Source: Clostridium sp. 12(A) (lineage in GTDB: Bacteria > Bacillota > Clostridia > Lachnospirales > Lachnospiraceae). Taken from it: DNA of 64,000 nucleotides. Below, piece by piece: positions 33,884 to 43,202 of the stretch. The notes beneath the pieces are model-generated. The model was not told the DNA's origin. It did not search any database and saw nothing but the letters and a program-made list of their open reading frames with translations. The stretch covers positions 124,001-188,000 of the forward strand of contig JAGI01000003.1 in assembly GCA_000526575.1 (NCBI GenBank). Direction: 5' to 3'. Position numbers and translations under genes: made by a program. Within the stretch, counting starts at the first letter, position 1. Each line of letters starts with the position of its first letter.

Positions 33884-34552
33884 TTATACCTCCTGTTTTT
33901 TAAGTATTGTGTATTGCGCACGAATCATATTTTCTAAACCTACGCAAGTTTGATTATCGTTCCCCGCAATATTATTCCATACAAGTTCCCCGAAATTGCT
34001 GTATTTATCCCTCTGAAGTACACCAATGTTGCACGCCTTAAGGATGGAATAACCGATTTCCAAAATTTCAGGAGAATCCGGGAGGTCTTTCATCTTTTCC
34101 TTGACTATAACCTTGAACAAATCCCTTAATTCTCTATAATATTCGTAGATCTCTTCTGACATCTGACTGATGGTTTCGATCAGGGCTACTAAATCATTCC
34201 CTGTAAAGGCTTCCTTATTCCGAAACATTGCAGCAATTTCATTATAATGTTCTTTCCTATTATAACTCGTTTCATACGCTGTAACAAATGGCATGAATTC
34301 CAAAGTCCATTCATTTGATATCATTGCTGTATCAATCTTCTGTCTGTATTCCTCATTGTCTGTTTGCCCATAAGCAAAAAAATATGCTAAATAGTCCTGC
34401 ATCGGCAGGCTGCCTGCCGTCCCCTCCAGGGCCTTAAGCCCGCCTAAATGATTCAGTACAAATTCCTTATAAGACTCTTCCCCTAAAGCCTCATACATCT
34501 GTACTGCACCAGTCAGCTGGTATGGTTTCAATGTCTCATATCTGCATTCCAT
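33884..34552 (-). CDS. Shortened GH88/GH105-like protein
   Basis: A 222-residue soluble protein of uncertain function. Parts align by eye with the GH105 enzyme encoded at 37160: MYEALGEESYKEFVLNHL with MYAITKNSRYFEFADAFI, DYLAYFFAYGQTDNEEYRQK with the NINAGKTLFELYDLTGKEKY region, and FMPFVTAYETSYNRKEHYNE with MCQPFYMEYETRFHDKKNCN. The motif WLDGLYM, which carries a catalytic Asp in the family, is not kept here, and the second half of the barrel is missing or unlike. It may be inactive and act as a binding or regulatory partner. The ATG has no good ribosome site. It sits between the binding-protein gene and the permeases, five bases before the first permease. Confidence 0.6.
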   Translation of the reverse strand: MECRYETLKPYQLTGAVQMYEALGEESYKEFVLNHLGGLKALEGTAGSLPMQDYLAYFFAYGQTDNEEYRQKIDTAMISNEWTLEFMPFVTAYETSYNRKEHYNEIAAMFRNKEAFTGNDLVALIETISQMSEEIYEYYRELRDLFKVIVKEKMKDLPDSPEILEIGYSILKACNIGVLQRDKYSNFGELVWNNIAGNDNQTCVGLENMIRAQYTILKKQEV

Positions 34553-34579
34553 GACTTTTGTCTGCCCTTTTCTTTATGG

Positions 34580-34605
34580 GAGCCGCCATAACGTTATGGC
34601 GGCTC
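34580..34605 (-). other. Perfect 26-base palindrome after the binding-protein gene
   Basis: GAGCCGCCATAAC and its exact complement form a hairpin with essentially no spare loop. There is no T-run. It lies between the binding-protein stop and the next gene, where such structures protect the upstream message and lower expression of the permeases. Confidence 0.75.
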
Positions 34606-34639
34606 GTATGAAATGTATGTTTCTTTTCTATAATGCTAA

Positions 34640-36016
34640 TTAGTTCTCCAGAGTATCTGTAACACCCTTGATTAAGTCAGTTGCAGCCTGCTTGGAGTCA
34701 ACTTCACCAGCACTTAATTTACCAAATACTTTGTAGTAAACACCGTCTGGGTTAGCCTTTAAGTCGTTGTGCTCAAATTTGCTGTCCAGAGTGAACTTGC
34801 TGTAGCTCATAACCTTTGTGTTTGCTTCAATTGTTAAAGCATCGCCAAGCTTGTTATCCTGAAGAACCTTTAAGCCTGCTGCGGAGCAAGGAATTCCTCT
34901 CTCAGTAGAACCGATCTTAACGCCTTCTTCATCATTTAACAGGAAGTTAATTAACATAGCTGCTTCTTTTGGATGCTTGGAGCTTGAAGGAACTGCAAAC
35001 GCCATGGAAATCTTTGTAAATCCACCGTTGTTGTTGCCCATCTTAATGAAATCACCAAGAACGAATTCCTGACCTGGCTTGTTTACGCTGCCTTCAAGAG
35101 CTTTTTTGAACTTGGAAGCGGAGGAATCCCACTCGAAGATACCTGCATACTTGCCATCGATCCATTTTGCATTCTTGTCAAGAGAGTCAGCCATATCGCC
35201 ATTGATGGTAGCTAATGTTGGGATAACGTGCTTCTCTTCTAAGCCAGTAATGAAATCCATACCGTCTTTTACTTCATCTTCTGTGTAGTTGATCTGGCCT
35301 TCTTCTACCCAGTTCTTACCATATTTGGACTCAAGATAGTAAACCATTAAGATCATACGATCATACTCACCAACTGCTAATGGATACATATCAGGATCTT
35401 TTGCTTTGAAAGCTTCCCCTGCTTTATACAGAGAATCAAGGTCTGTAGGGATTGCTACACCAACCTCATCAAAAGCTGACTTATTCCAGTAGAACAGACG
35501 ACCTGTTAAAGAAATCGGAACTGCCATTAACTTCTTATCTAATTTACAAAGCTCAAGGCTTTCCGGTGAAAACTGCTTTAAATCAAGAACATCGGAGTAA
35601 TCCTCAAGATTAGCGAATGACTTTCCGCCCTGGCCGTAAGATTCAATCCAGTTCCAGTTGATCTGCATAACATCTGCTGCGTTGCCGCCTAAGATGTTTA
35701 AGGACTGCTTCTCTTCCCAGCCTGTCCATGCGCCGTACTCAGGAGTAACTGTTATGTTAGGATACTTTGCCATAAAGGCTTTGATTGCTTCTTCTGTTGC
35801 AGCATGTCTGCTGTCTCCACCCCACCAGGAAAACTTGAGTTCTACTGGCTCTCCGGAAGTTGTGTCTGAAGCTGCTGCCGAAGTTGTCTCTGCTGCCTTT
35901 GTTGTCTCAGCCGCACCGGTTGTCTCAGTCGTGCCCTTGCCGCCTGCACATGCAGATAAAGACATAGCCATAACAGTCGCTAACCCCATCGCTGTCCACT
36001 GTTTGATTTTTCTCAT
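34640..36016 (-). CDS. Extracellular carbohydrate-binding lipoprotein (importer component)
   Basis: A 458-residue family 1 solute-binding lipoprotein. The signal peptide ends in LSACAGGKG (lipobox), followed by a Thr/Ala/Glu-rich linker. The mature part starts VELKFSWWGGDSRHAATEEA and contains NITVTPEYGAWTGWEEKQSL. It is expected to capture oligogalacturonides outside the cell and deliver them to the two permeases. It is clearly paralogous to the protein at 39716. The promoter (extended -10 TGCTATAAT) and the operator at 36107 lie upstream, so it is likely under the uronate-linked repressor. Confidence 0.93.
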   Translation of the reverse strand: MRKIKQWTAMGLATVMAMSLSACAGGKGTTETTGAAETTKAAETTSAAASDTTSGEPVELKFSWWGGDSRHAATEEAIKAFMAKYPNITVTPEYGAWTGWEEKQSLNILGGNAADVMQINWNWIESYGQGGKSFANLEDYSDVLDLKQFSPESLELCKLDKKLMAVPISLTGRLFYWNKSAFDEVGVAIPTDLDSLYKAGEAFKAKDPDMYPLAVGEYDRMILMVYYLESKYGKNWVEEGQINYTEDEVKDGMDFITGLEEKHVIPTLATINGDMADSLDKNAKWIDGKYAGIFEWDSSASKFKKALEGSVNKPGQEFVLGDFIKMGNNNGGFTKISMAFAVPSSSKHPKEAAMLINFLLNDEEGVKIGSTERGIPCSAAGLKVLQDNKLGDALTIEANTKVMSYSKFTLDSKFEHNDLKANPDGVYYKVFGKLSAGEVDSKQAATDLIKGVTDTLEN

Positions 36017-36106
36017 TTTTCTCTCTCCTTTTTTCTTTCCCTCAAATGAGTTCTTTAAAAGCCTTTGGAAGCATTTACAATTTTCAACAATTTTTTCAAC
36101 CGTTGC

Positions 36107-36118
36107 GTAAGCGCTTAC
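36107..36118. promoter_or_regulatory. Operator GTAAGCGCTTAC in front of the importer operon
   Basis: Identical to the site at 18135. It lies 17 bases downstream of the -10 hexamer (36135-36140) of the minus-strand importer promoter, in the transcript leader. Confidence 0.75.
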
Positions 36119-36134
36119 ACTGTGCTTTTTCTAT

Positions 36135-36143
36135 ATTATAGCA
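36135..36143 (-). promoter_or_regulatory. Extended -10 promoter of the importer operon
   Basis: TGCTATAAT on the minus strand is an extended -10 element. No clear -35 hexamer at 17 bases was found, so the adjacent AraC regulator may assist. Confidence 0.55.
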
Positions 36144-36244
36144 TCCATCATCTTATAATTCATTTCAAATACGGCACAAAACATTGAATATATTGACATC
36201 CTATGATATAATTTTAGTAATATTAGCTAAGGAGAATCCAATTT

Positions 36245-37111
36245 ATGAAAGTACTTACCTCATATTCAGACGGAATTGACCATTGCATGGCTTCCAAATA
36301 CTTCTCAATTGCTCATCTTCATAAAGAATCCGGTGTATTAAGTATGCACAGCCACCGCTGTTATGAGTTTAATTATTCCATCAGCGGGGAACGTACTTTT
36401 TTAATCGAGGACAATAATTACCGCGTAGAACCAGGGAATCTGTTCATGATCAACAATCACGAAAAGCATCAGGTGATTCAAATGGATTCTACCATACCAC
36501 ACGAAAGATATACCATTTTTATAGATCCTTCTTATTTAAAAAGCATTTCCACTCCACTGACAGATTTAACCTATTGCTTCACTCACAGACCTGACAAATT
36601 CTCCCATCGAATTGCTCTGAACCAGGGCCAGCAACGACGATTTACTTACTATATCAACAAATTATCCGCAGAGGAAGGCTTTGGGCAGGACGTGGAAGAA
36701 CGGTCTGTTTTCGCCGAATTTATGGTTTTTGTGACAAAACTTGCCATGGATGCCTCTGCAGGTGACGAAACCGAGGACCAGAGACAGTATTTTAACAGTA
36801 AAGTGGCAGATATCATCACCTACATCCATCATAACATTGATTCCCCTCTTAGCATAGGAGAGATAGCCGCTCATTTTTACTTAAGCACCTCTTATCTTTG
36901 CAGGTTATTTAAAAAGGGGACTGGCACCACCATTAATTCCTATATTACCAACCGCAGGATCGAGCTGGCTCAGACTTTATTGTCCGGGGGCTACAGCGTC
37001 AACGAGGTTTATCTCATGTGTGGATTTAATGATTACAGCAATTTCTTCAAAGCCTTTACAAAAAAGACAGGAATCTCACCAAAGAAGTATGCACAGAACA
37101 GCTTAAGTTAA
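36245..37111 (+). CDS. AraC-family regulator, divergent to the importer operon
   Basis: A 288-residue regulator. The N-terminal cupin region has MHSHRCYEFNYSISGERTF and NLFMINNHEKHQV. The C-terminal DNA-binding domain has SIGEIAAHFYLSTSYLCRLF and SVNEVYLMCGFNDYSNFFKA, then KKTGISPKKYAQ. AAGGAG stands before the ATG. Position opposite the binding-protein gene suggests it activates the importer operon in response to a pectin-derived sugar. Confidence 0.9.
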   Translation: MKVLTSYSDGIDHCMASKYFSIAHLHKESGVLSMHSHRCYEFNYSISGERTFLIEDNNYRVEPGNLFMINNHEKHQVIQMDSTIPHERYTIFIDPSYLKSISTPLTDLTYCFTHRPDKFSHRIALNQGQQRRFTYYINKLSAEEGFGQDVEERSVFAEFMVFVTKLAMDASAGDETEDQRQYFNSKVADIITYIHHNIDSPLSIGEIAAHFYLSTSYLCRLFKKGTGTTINSYITNRRIELAQTLLSGGYSVNEVYLMCGFNDYSNFFKAFTKKTGISPKKYAQNSLS

Positions 37112-37117
37112 TCTAAG

Positions 37118-37151
37118 AGAGGACCAGAACTCCATGTGAGCTCTGATCCTC
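37118..37151. terminator. Bidirectional terminator between AraC and GH105 genes
   Basis: GAGGACCAGAACTC pairs with GAGCTCTGATCCTC around a short loop. T residues follow on the plus strand. It is placed between converging genes. Confidence 0.7.
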
Positions 37152-37159
37152 CTTTTATG

Positions 37160-38296
37160 TTATGACTGGTATTCCCAGCCAGTCCTCTTCATCTCTGTAT
37201 AGGCAAGAAGGAATGGTCCCACTCCTTTTGCATCATCCTTAACAATGGGCTCTGACATATAGTAATCAAAGGTTCCATTTCTTCTGTCCTTACCGCCAAG
37301 TCCTGCTACAAGACAAATTCCGCCAAGGCTCATATTGCCTTTTTCCAGATTTAAGTACTTGTCACAGATACCAAGAAAGGCTTTCTTTCCGTACTGGGCG
37401 TAATCTGCTGGAAGGTATCCAAGACGTACCCCTTTTAAAATAGCATAGGAGAAAATAGCACTTCCGCTGGTCTCCAGATAATTCTTATCCATGCCGCCTA
37501 AATTTACCACCTGATACCACATGCCGCTTTCATCCTGATATTTCAGCATAGCATCAATCAGGCTTACAAATGCCTCTTTCATCCCATTCACTTCTTGAGT
37601 GTCTTGTGGGTCCGCCTTATCCATGGTATCAAGAAGTGCCATGGAATACCAGCCTAGAGCCCTCAGCCAGAAATTCTGAGAGAGACCAGTGACCTTATCA
37701 CACCAGAACATCTCACGCTCTGAATCATAGGCATGGTAATAAAGACCGGTTTCTGTATCCTTCATAAATTGCTTCACATTGGAAAACTGGCTGTAAATAT
37801 CATTGCAATTCTTCTTATCATGAAATCTAGTTTCATATTCCATGTAAAATGGCTGGCACATATAAAGACCGTCAAGCCATACCTGGTTTGGATAAATGTT
37901 TTTATGCCAGAAGTTCCCCTCTTTTGTTCTTGGCATCATTCCAATCTGGCTGTAAATTAAATCGATTGCTTTTCTGTATTTCTCTTTACCGGTCAAATCG
38001 TAAAGCTCAAACAAAGTTTTTCCGGCATTGATATTGTCGATGTTTAATTCCTCCACATCGTAGCCGTCAATGGTTCCGTCTTCTCTTACCCGGTGATCAA
38101 TAAAAGCATCCGCGAACTCAAAATATCTGGAATTCTTTGTTATGGCATACATTTCTAAAATAGCCTTAATCATGCAGCCGTCAATGTAATTCCAACCTGA
38201 CTTTTCTCCGGAAAGGAGTTTTTCAATGTTCCAGGCCGGACAGTCCGGCGTACTTTTTTCCATCAGCTCATTGATGTACATCTCAATTGCATCCAC
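37160..38296 (-). CDS. GH105-type unsaturated rhamnogalacturonyl/galacturonyl hydrolase
   Basis: A 378-residue cytoplasmic enzyme without signal peptide. The GTG at 38296 is chosen because GTGAGGA lies eight bases upstream; the ORF also opens at a GTG 15 bases earlier without a ribosome site. The six-hairpin barrel is seen in IDGCMIKAILEMYAIT, DNINAGKTLFELYDLTGK, WLDGLYMCQPFYMEYETRF (with the catalytic Asp), FWLRALGWYSMALLDTMD and ETSGSAIFSYAILKGVRLG. It removes the unsaturated uronate left by pectate or rhamnogalacturonan lyases. It lies within the pectin locus. Confidence 0.9.
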   Translation of the reverse strand: MDAIEMYINELMEKSTPDCPAWNIEKLLSGEKSGWNYIDGCMIKAILEMYAITKNSRYFEFADAFIDHRVREDGTIDGYDVEELNIDNINAGKTLFELYDLTGKEKYRKAIDLIYSQIGMMPRTKEGNFWHKNIYPNQVWLDGLYMCQPFYMEYETRFHDKKNCNDIYSQFSNVKQFMKDTETGLYYHAYDSEREMFWCDKVTGLSQNFWLRALGWYSMALLDTMDKADPQDTQEVNGMKEAFVSLIDAMLKYQDESGMWYQVVNLGGMDKNYLETSGSAIFSYAILKGVRLGYLPADYAQYGKKAFLGICDKYLNLEKGNMSLGGICLVAGLGGKDRRNGTFDYYMSEPIVKDDAKGVGPFLLAYTEMKRTGWEYQS

Positions 38297-38342
38297 GCTC
38301 GTATTCCTCACTTTGCTATTTGTCTTGTTGGTTTAGATTCTT

Positions 38343-39341
38343 TTACAAGCTATTTCGGTTTCTTACCGTCTTTCTTTTTATCAGGCGGTTTTCCAGCCAT
38401 ACATCCTCCGGCCGTATTCCCTCTTCCATATAGGCAAGGAGCATTCTTGCCCCTTCGGTCGCTATCTGGATGGAATTGCGTTCCACCGTAGTCAGCCTTA
38501 TATCAGCATAACCGGAAATATCCAAGTTGTCAAACCCTGTTAAAGAAATATCATCCGGCACCTTTAATCCCCGTTCTGAGATTGCGGTCGCTGCTCCCAT
38601 AGCCATTTCATCATTAAAACATAAAATGGCTGTCAGATCATCATAAGTATCCAAAAGCCTTCCTGCCGCGAGCCTTCCGCTGTTATACCTGTAATTTCCG
38701 TACTCGACCGGAATGGATCTGGCATTGATTCCCCACCGGCCTGCCACCTGAAGAAAGCCTTCCCGTCTGAGTATGGTAGCCTCTAAATCAGGATTGCCTT
38801 CAATAACACCGATTCTTCTATGACCTTGTTCCAGAAGGTGCTCCATGGCTTTTTCCATCCCTCCCTTTTCATCCGTAAGAACGGAAGGTACATCCGGGTG
38901 GACTCTCCGGCTAATAGCGACCATTGGTATTCGCTTACTACGCGCCTCTTCCACAAACGCTTCATCCCAATCCCCCTGAGACATGATTAAAAGTCCGGCA
39001 AAATTGCTTTGGTTTAGTGTTCCAGGCTCATGCATATCAATTGCTTTTACAATTACATGATAGCCACTTCCAATGACACTATATACTCCAATTAACACAT
39101 CGTGAAGGATATAAGGCGATGTAGACTTACTGATGGTGGAAAAACACAAGCCTATGTTGCGGGATGTTGATTTTTTCAACATAACAGCCGCCTGATTGGG
39201 TACATATCCCATGGATCGGGCAATCTCAAGTATTCTCTCTCTCTTTGACTCTTCCACAGCCCCACCGCCGCTTAAGGCTCTGGAAACCGTGGAGTAAGAA
39301 ACGCCAGCATAAGCGGCAATATCTTTTATGGTAACTGCCAT
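38343..39341 (-). CDS. LacI-family repressor of the pectin locus
   Basis: A 332-residue regulator with the helix-turn-helix VTIKDIAAYAGVSYSTVSRA at the N-terminus, the hinge VPNQAAVMLKKS and a periplasmic-binding-like ligand domain (NIGLCFSTISK, GLLIMSQGDWDE, ILCFNDEMAMGAATAI). GGGAGGGG precedes the ATG. It is divergent to the second binding-protein gene, whose leader holds GTAAGTGCTTAC at 39632. Either this protein or the one at 17059, or both, could recognise that palindrome. Confidence 0.9.
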   Translation of the reverse strand: MAVTIKDIAAYAGVSYSTVSRALSGGGAVEESKRERILEIARSMGYVPNQAAVMLKKSTSRNIGLCFSTISKSTSPYILHDVLIGVYSVIGSGYHVIVKAIDMHEPGTLNQSNFAGLLIMSQGDWDEAFVEEARSKRIPMVAISRRVHPDVPSVLTDEKGGMEKAMEHLLEQGHRRIGVIEGNPDLEATILRREGFLQVAGRWGINARSIPVEYGNYRYNSGRLAAGRLLDTYDDLTAILCFNDEMAMGAATAISERGLKVPDDISLTGFDNLDISGYADIRLTTVERNSIQIATEGARMLLAYMEEGIRPEDVWLENRLIKRKTVRNRNSL

Positions 39342-39715
39342 AGCTTCCCCTCCCTTTACAAATTATCATATCATTCTTTTTTACCTTTGTCATCTTCCAG
39401 AAGAATCATTTTGCAAAGGTTTGCAATCAGTAATACATTTTTATATATTATATATATTATTATTCTATTTTTTATTTTTTATATGTGCAATACTTACTAT
39501 ATTTAAAATAAATAAGTTTTTAACTTTTATATCATTTGCTTTTTTTAGGTAATATTCATAATATTTTTTTTCATTTTTATTTATTTTTCATCTTTTATCT
39601 TTCCTTTGATGTGATAAGATAAGTGGAGTGTGTAAGTGCTTACACTACATATGGAATCGGTGGTACCGGTTCCCACGACTCAATGAGACGACAGAAAGAA
39701 AGTGAGGAAGTATCT
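39342..39715. other. AT-rich divergent promoter region
   Basis: This 374-base gap carries long T and TA runs (39420-39600) and then the operator at 39632. A stem GGAATCGG...CCGGTTCC (39653-39673) follows in the leader of the plus-strand gene. No coding frame was seen; the short in-frame stretch before 39716 has no ribosome site. Confidence 0.6.
39630..39645. promoter_or_regulatory. Operator GTGTAAGTGCTTACAC
   Basis: It has outer arms GTGTAAG and CTTACAC around a TG centre, and shares GTAAG-NN-CTTAC with the sites at 18135, 18315 and 36107. It lies 70 bases before the start of the second binding-protein gene. Confidence 0.7.
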
Positions 39716-41086
39716 ATGAAAAAGAAGTTGGCTAAAGTGACAGCAATTGCTTTATCCGCAGCTATGGGCCTGTCTCTGACAGCCTGTGGTGGTTCTCAGG
39801 GCAAAGCTGATTCTAAAACAGGAACAACAGCACAGACAGAATCCAAGGCGGGAAGTGATTCCGCATCAACGGAACCCGTTGAGCTTCGCATGTCCTGGTG
39901 GGGTGGTGATGAAAGACATACTGCTACGGAAGAAGCAATTAAAAAGTTCATGGAAAAATACCCGAATATTAAGGTAACAGCAGAATACGGCGCATGGACC
40001 GGGTGGGAAGAAAAACAGTCTCTTGGAATTTTAAGCGGAGAATGTGCGGATGTCATTCAGATCGGCTCCAACTGGGTAAAGGATTACAGCAAGGGTGGAG
40101 AAACCTATTTGGACTTAAACCAGTATACTGATGTTCTTGACTTAACTCAGTTTCCTGAGGACAAATTAAAATCAAATGAGATAAACGGAAAACTTATGGC
40201 AGTTCCTATCTCCTTAACTGGACGCCTCTTCTACTGGAATAAAACAACCTTTGACGAAATTGGAGTAGCAGTTCCAACGGATGAAGCTTCTCTTTTGGCT
40301 GCAGGCGCTGCATTTAAAGCTCATGACAATGATCATTATCCTCTGGCTCTTGGAGAATACGACCGCGCTATTTTCCTCGTTTATTATCTGGAAGCAAAGT
40401 ATGGCAAAGAGTGGATTGTAGACGGCAAATTAAATTACACAGAGGCTGAACTGAAAGAAGGCATGGATTTCATAAAGAAACTGGAAGACGAACATGTAAT
40501 TCCTACGATTGCAACCATTAACGGTGATATGGCGGACTCCCTGGATAAGAATGCAAAATGGATTGACGGAAAATATGCTGGTCTTATGGAATGGGATTCC
40601 GGTGTTTCCAAGGTTAAAGCTGCACTTGAAGGCAGCGTCAACAAGCCCGGACAGGAATTTGTTATCGGTGAGTTCCTTAAGTTTGGTGATTTCAATGGTG
40701 GATCTACAAAGATTTCCATGGATTTTGCAGTAAAAGCATCTACCAAGCATCCAAAGGAAGCCGCTATGTTAGTAAACTTCCTGTTAAATGAGCCGGAAGG
40801 TGTTGAGACCTTATCCACTACTCGTGGTGTTCCCTGTTCAGCTGCAGCTCTTAAGGTTCTGGAAGAAAAAGGAATCGGAGATGCAATGACAAAAGAAGCA
40901 AATACAAAAGTACTGGATTATTGCAAGTTCCTTCAGGATCCTCAGTTTGACAACAGTGAATTAAAGGCTAATCCAGATGGCTTATATTACAAGGTATTTG
41001 GAAAATTAAGTGCAAAGGATATTACTCCAGAGGAAGCTGCAAAAACCTTATACGAAGGAGTGGTAACGGTTCTGGAAGAGAATTAA
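39716..41086 (+). CDS. Second carbohydrate-binding lipoprotein, paralogue of the importer component
   Basis: A 456-residue lipoprotein. The start MKKKLAKVTAIALSA with a GTGAGGAAG site gives a signal ending in SLTACGG (lipobox) and a Ser/Thr/Ala-rich linker. The mature domain starts VELRMSWWGGDERHTATEEA and contains VTAEYGAWTGWEEKQSLGIL, closely matching the protein at 34640 over its whole length. No permease genes follow; only an esterase gene does. It may use the permeases at 32122-33878 with another oligosaccharide. Confidence 0.92.
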   Translation: MKKKLAKVTAIALSAAMGLSLTACGGSQGKADSKTGTTAQTESKAGSDSASTEPVELRMSWWGGDERHTATEEAIKKFMEKYPNIKVTAEYGAWTGWEEKQSLGILSGECADVIQIGSNWVKDYSKGGETYLDLNQYTDVLDLTQFPEDKLKSNEINGKLMAVPISLTGRLFYWNKTTFDEIGVAVPTDEASLLAAGAAFKAHDNDHYPLALGEYDRAIFLVYYLEAKYGKEWIVDGKLNYTEAELKEGMDFIKKLEDEHVIPTIATINGDMADSLDKNAKWIDGKYAGLMEWDSGVSKVKAALEGSVNKPGQEFVIGEFLKFGDFNGGSTKISMDFAVKASTKHPKEAAMLVNFLLNEPEGVETLSTTRGVPCSAAALKVLEEKGIGDAMTKEANTKVLDYCKFLQDPQFDNSELKANPDGLYYKVFGKLSAKDITPEEAAKTLYEGVVTVLEEN

Positions 41087-41123
41087 TCTGGTATAATGAT
41101 ATGGAAAGGAATGGCGAACAATC

Positions 41124-41960
41124 ATGAAGCAGTTTACAAAAAATATAGTTATTTCACAGGAGCAGGCAGGTCTAAAAAAATCTGCCGCCCCAGCAAGCCT
41201 GGACGCTTATATTCTTGATTCCATTTCTGTATGTATGGATCGTAAGCGTCCGGCAGTAATTATCTGCCCCGGCGGTGGTTACGGCCATTTATCAGACCGT
41301 GAGGGAGAGCCTGTGGCCATGCAGTTTTTAGCTATGGGATACCATGCATTTGTTCTTCATTACAGTCTGGCTCCAGACGGCTTTCCTTATCCCCAGATGG
41401 AGCTGGCTGCGGCTGTAGCCATGGTCCGTTCCCTTGCCTCGGAGTACCAGATCGACACAGAAAAAGTTGTGGTTATCGGTTTTTCTGCCGGTGGACACCT
41501 CGCTTGCAGTCTGGGAGCATTCTGGAATCAGTCATTTTTATACAGCCCTCTTGGATTAAATCCAGAGGATATTCGCCCAGATGGCCTTATTCTGGCTTAT
41601 CCGGTCATATCCTCGGGCCCCTGCTGTCATTCCGGCTCTTTCCTGAATCTGTTAGGTGAAAGAGCAGAGGATGAAACCATCAGACGGCTGGTATCTTTAG
41701 AACATCAGGTAGGCCCACACACACCAAAGACATTTATCTGGCATACTTCTTCTGATGATGCGGTACCTGTAAAAAACAGTTATCTGCTGGCAGACGCTTT
41801 GACAGATCACGGGGTAAATGTGGAAATGCACATCTATCCCACCGGCTGCCATGGCTTATCCCTTGCAAATCAGGAGGTCTCAGGAGAGGATGGCAAACAC
41901 ATCGTACCTCAGTGTCAAAACTGGATTTCTCTGGCTCATACTTGGATGGAGTATCTATAA
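41124..41960 (+). CDS. Alpha/beta hydrolase, probable carbohydrate esterase
   Basis: A 278-residue esterase-like protein without signal peptide. PAVIICPGGGYGHLSDREGE carries the HGGG-like oxyanion region, GFSAGGHLACSLG the nucleophile Ser, TSSDDAVPVKNS the acidic residue and YPTGCHGLSL the catalytic His. The family includes acetyl-xylan and pectin acetylesterases. Directly behind the second binding-protein gene, it may remove acetyl groups from imported pectin oligosaccharides. GGAAAGGAA precedes the ATG. Confidence 0.85.
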   Translation: MKQFTKNIVISQEQAGLKKSAAPASLDAYILDSISVCMDRKRPAVIICPGGGYGHLSDREGEPVAMQFLAMGYHAFVLHYSLAPDGFPYPQMELAAAVAMVRSLASEYQIDTEKVVVIGFSAGGHLACSLGAFWNQSFLYSPLGLNPEDIRPDGLILAYPVISSGPCCHSGSFLNLLGERAEDETIRRLVSLEHQVGPHTPKTFIWHTSSDDAVPVKNSYLLADALTDHGVNVEMHIYPTGCHGLSLANQEVSGEDGKHIVPQCQNWISLAHTWMEYL

Positions 41961-42002
41961 CGGTTCGAAAAGTATGTCACAAAAATGATGCAGATATAAC
42001 AA

Positions 42003-42053
42003 AAATACGCCTTAAATCGGATCATGATACCACAACCGATTCAAGGCGTATTT
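42003..42053 (+). terminator. Terminator after the esterase gene
   Basis: AAATACGCCTTAAATCGG and CCGATTCAAGGCGTATTT form a long, nearly perfect stem, closing the pectin locus. Confidence 0.85.
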
Positions 42054-42167
42054 CTATTCTGATGTAAAAGTCCTTTTCCATCAGCCCTTTTATGTTTAAC
42101 TTTGTTATATTCTTGACAGAAAACACCTTAAGGGCATTTAAGCCTTCTGTATTTTCTTATGTTCTCC

Positions 42168-43181
<1,014 letters not shown>

Positions 43182-43202
43182 TCAATACGTACACGTTGTA
43201 TT

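Noticed and set aside
39623-39715. Earlier start of the second binding-protein gene
   Set aside because: It would put 31 non-signal residues before a clear lipoprotein signal peptide, and it would include the operator in the coding region.
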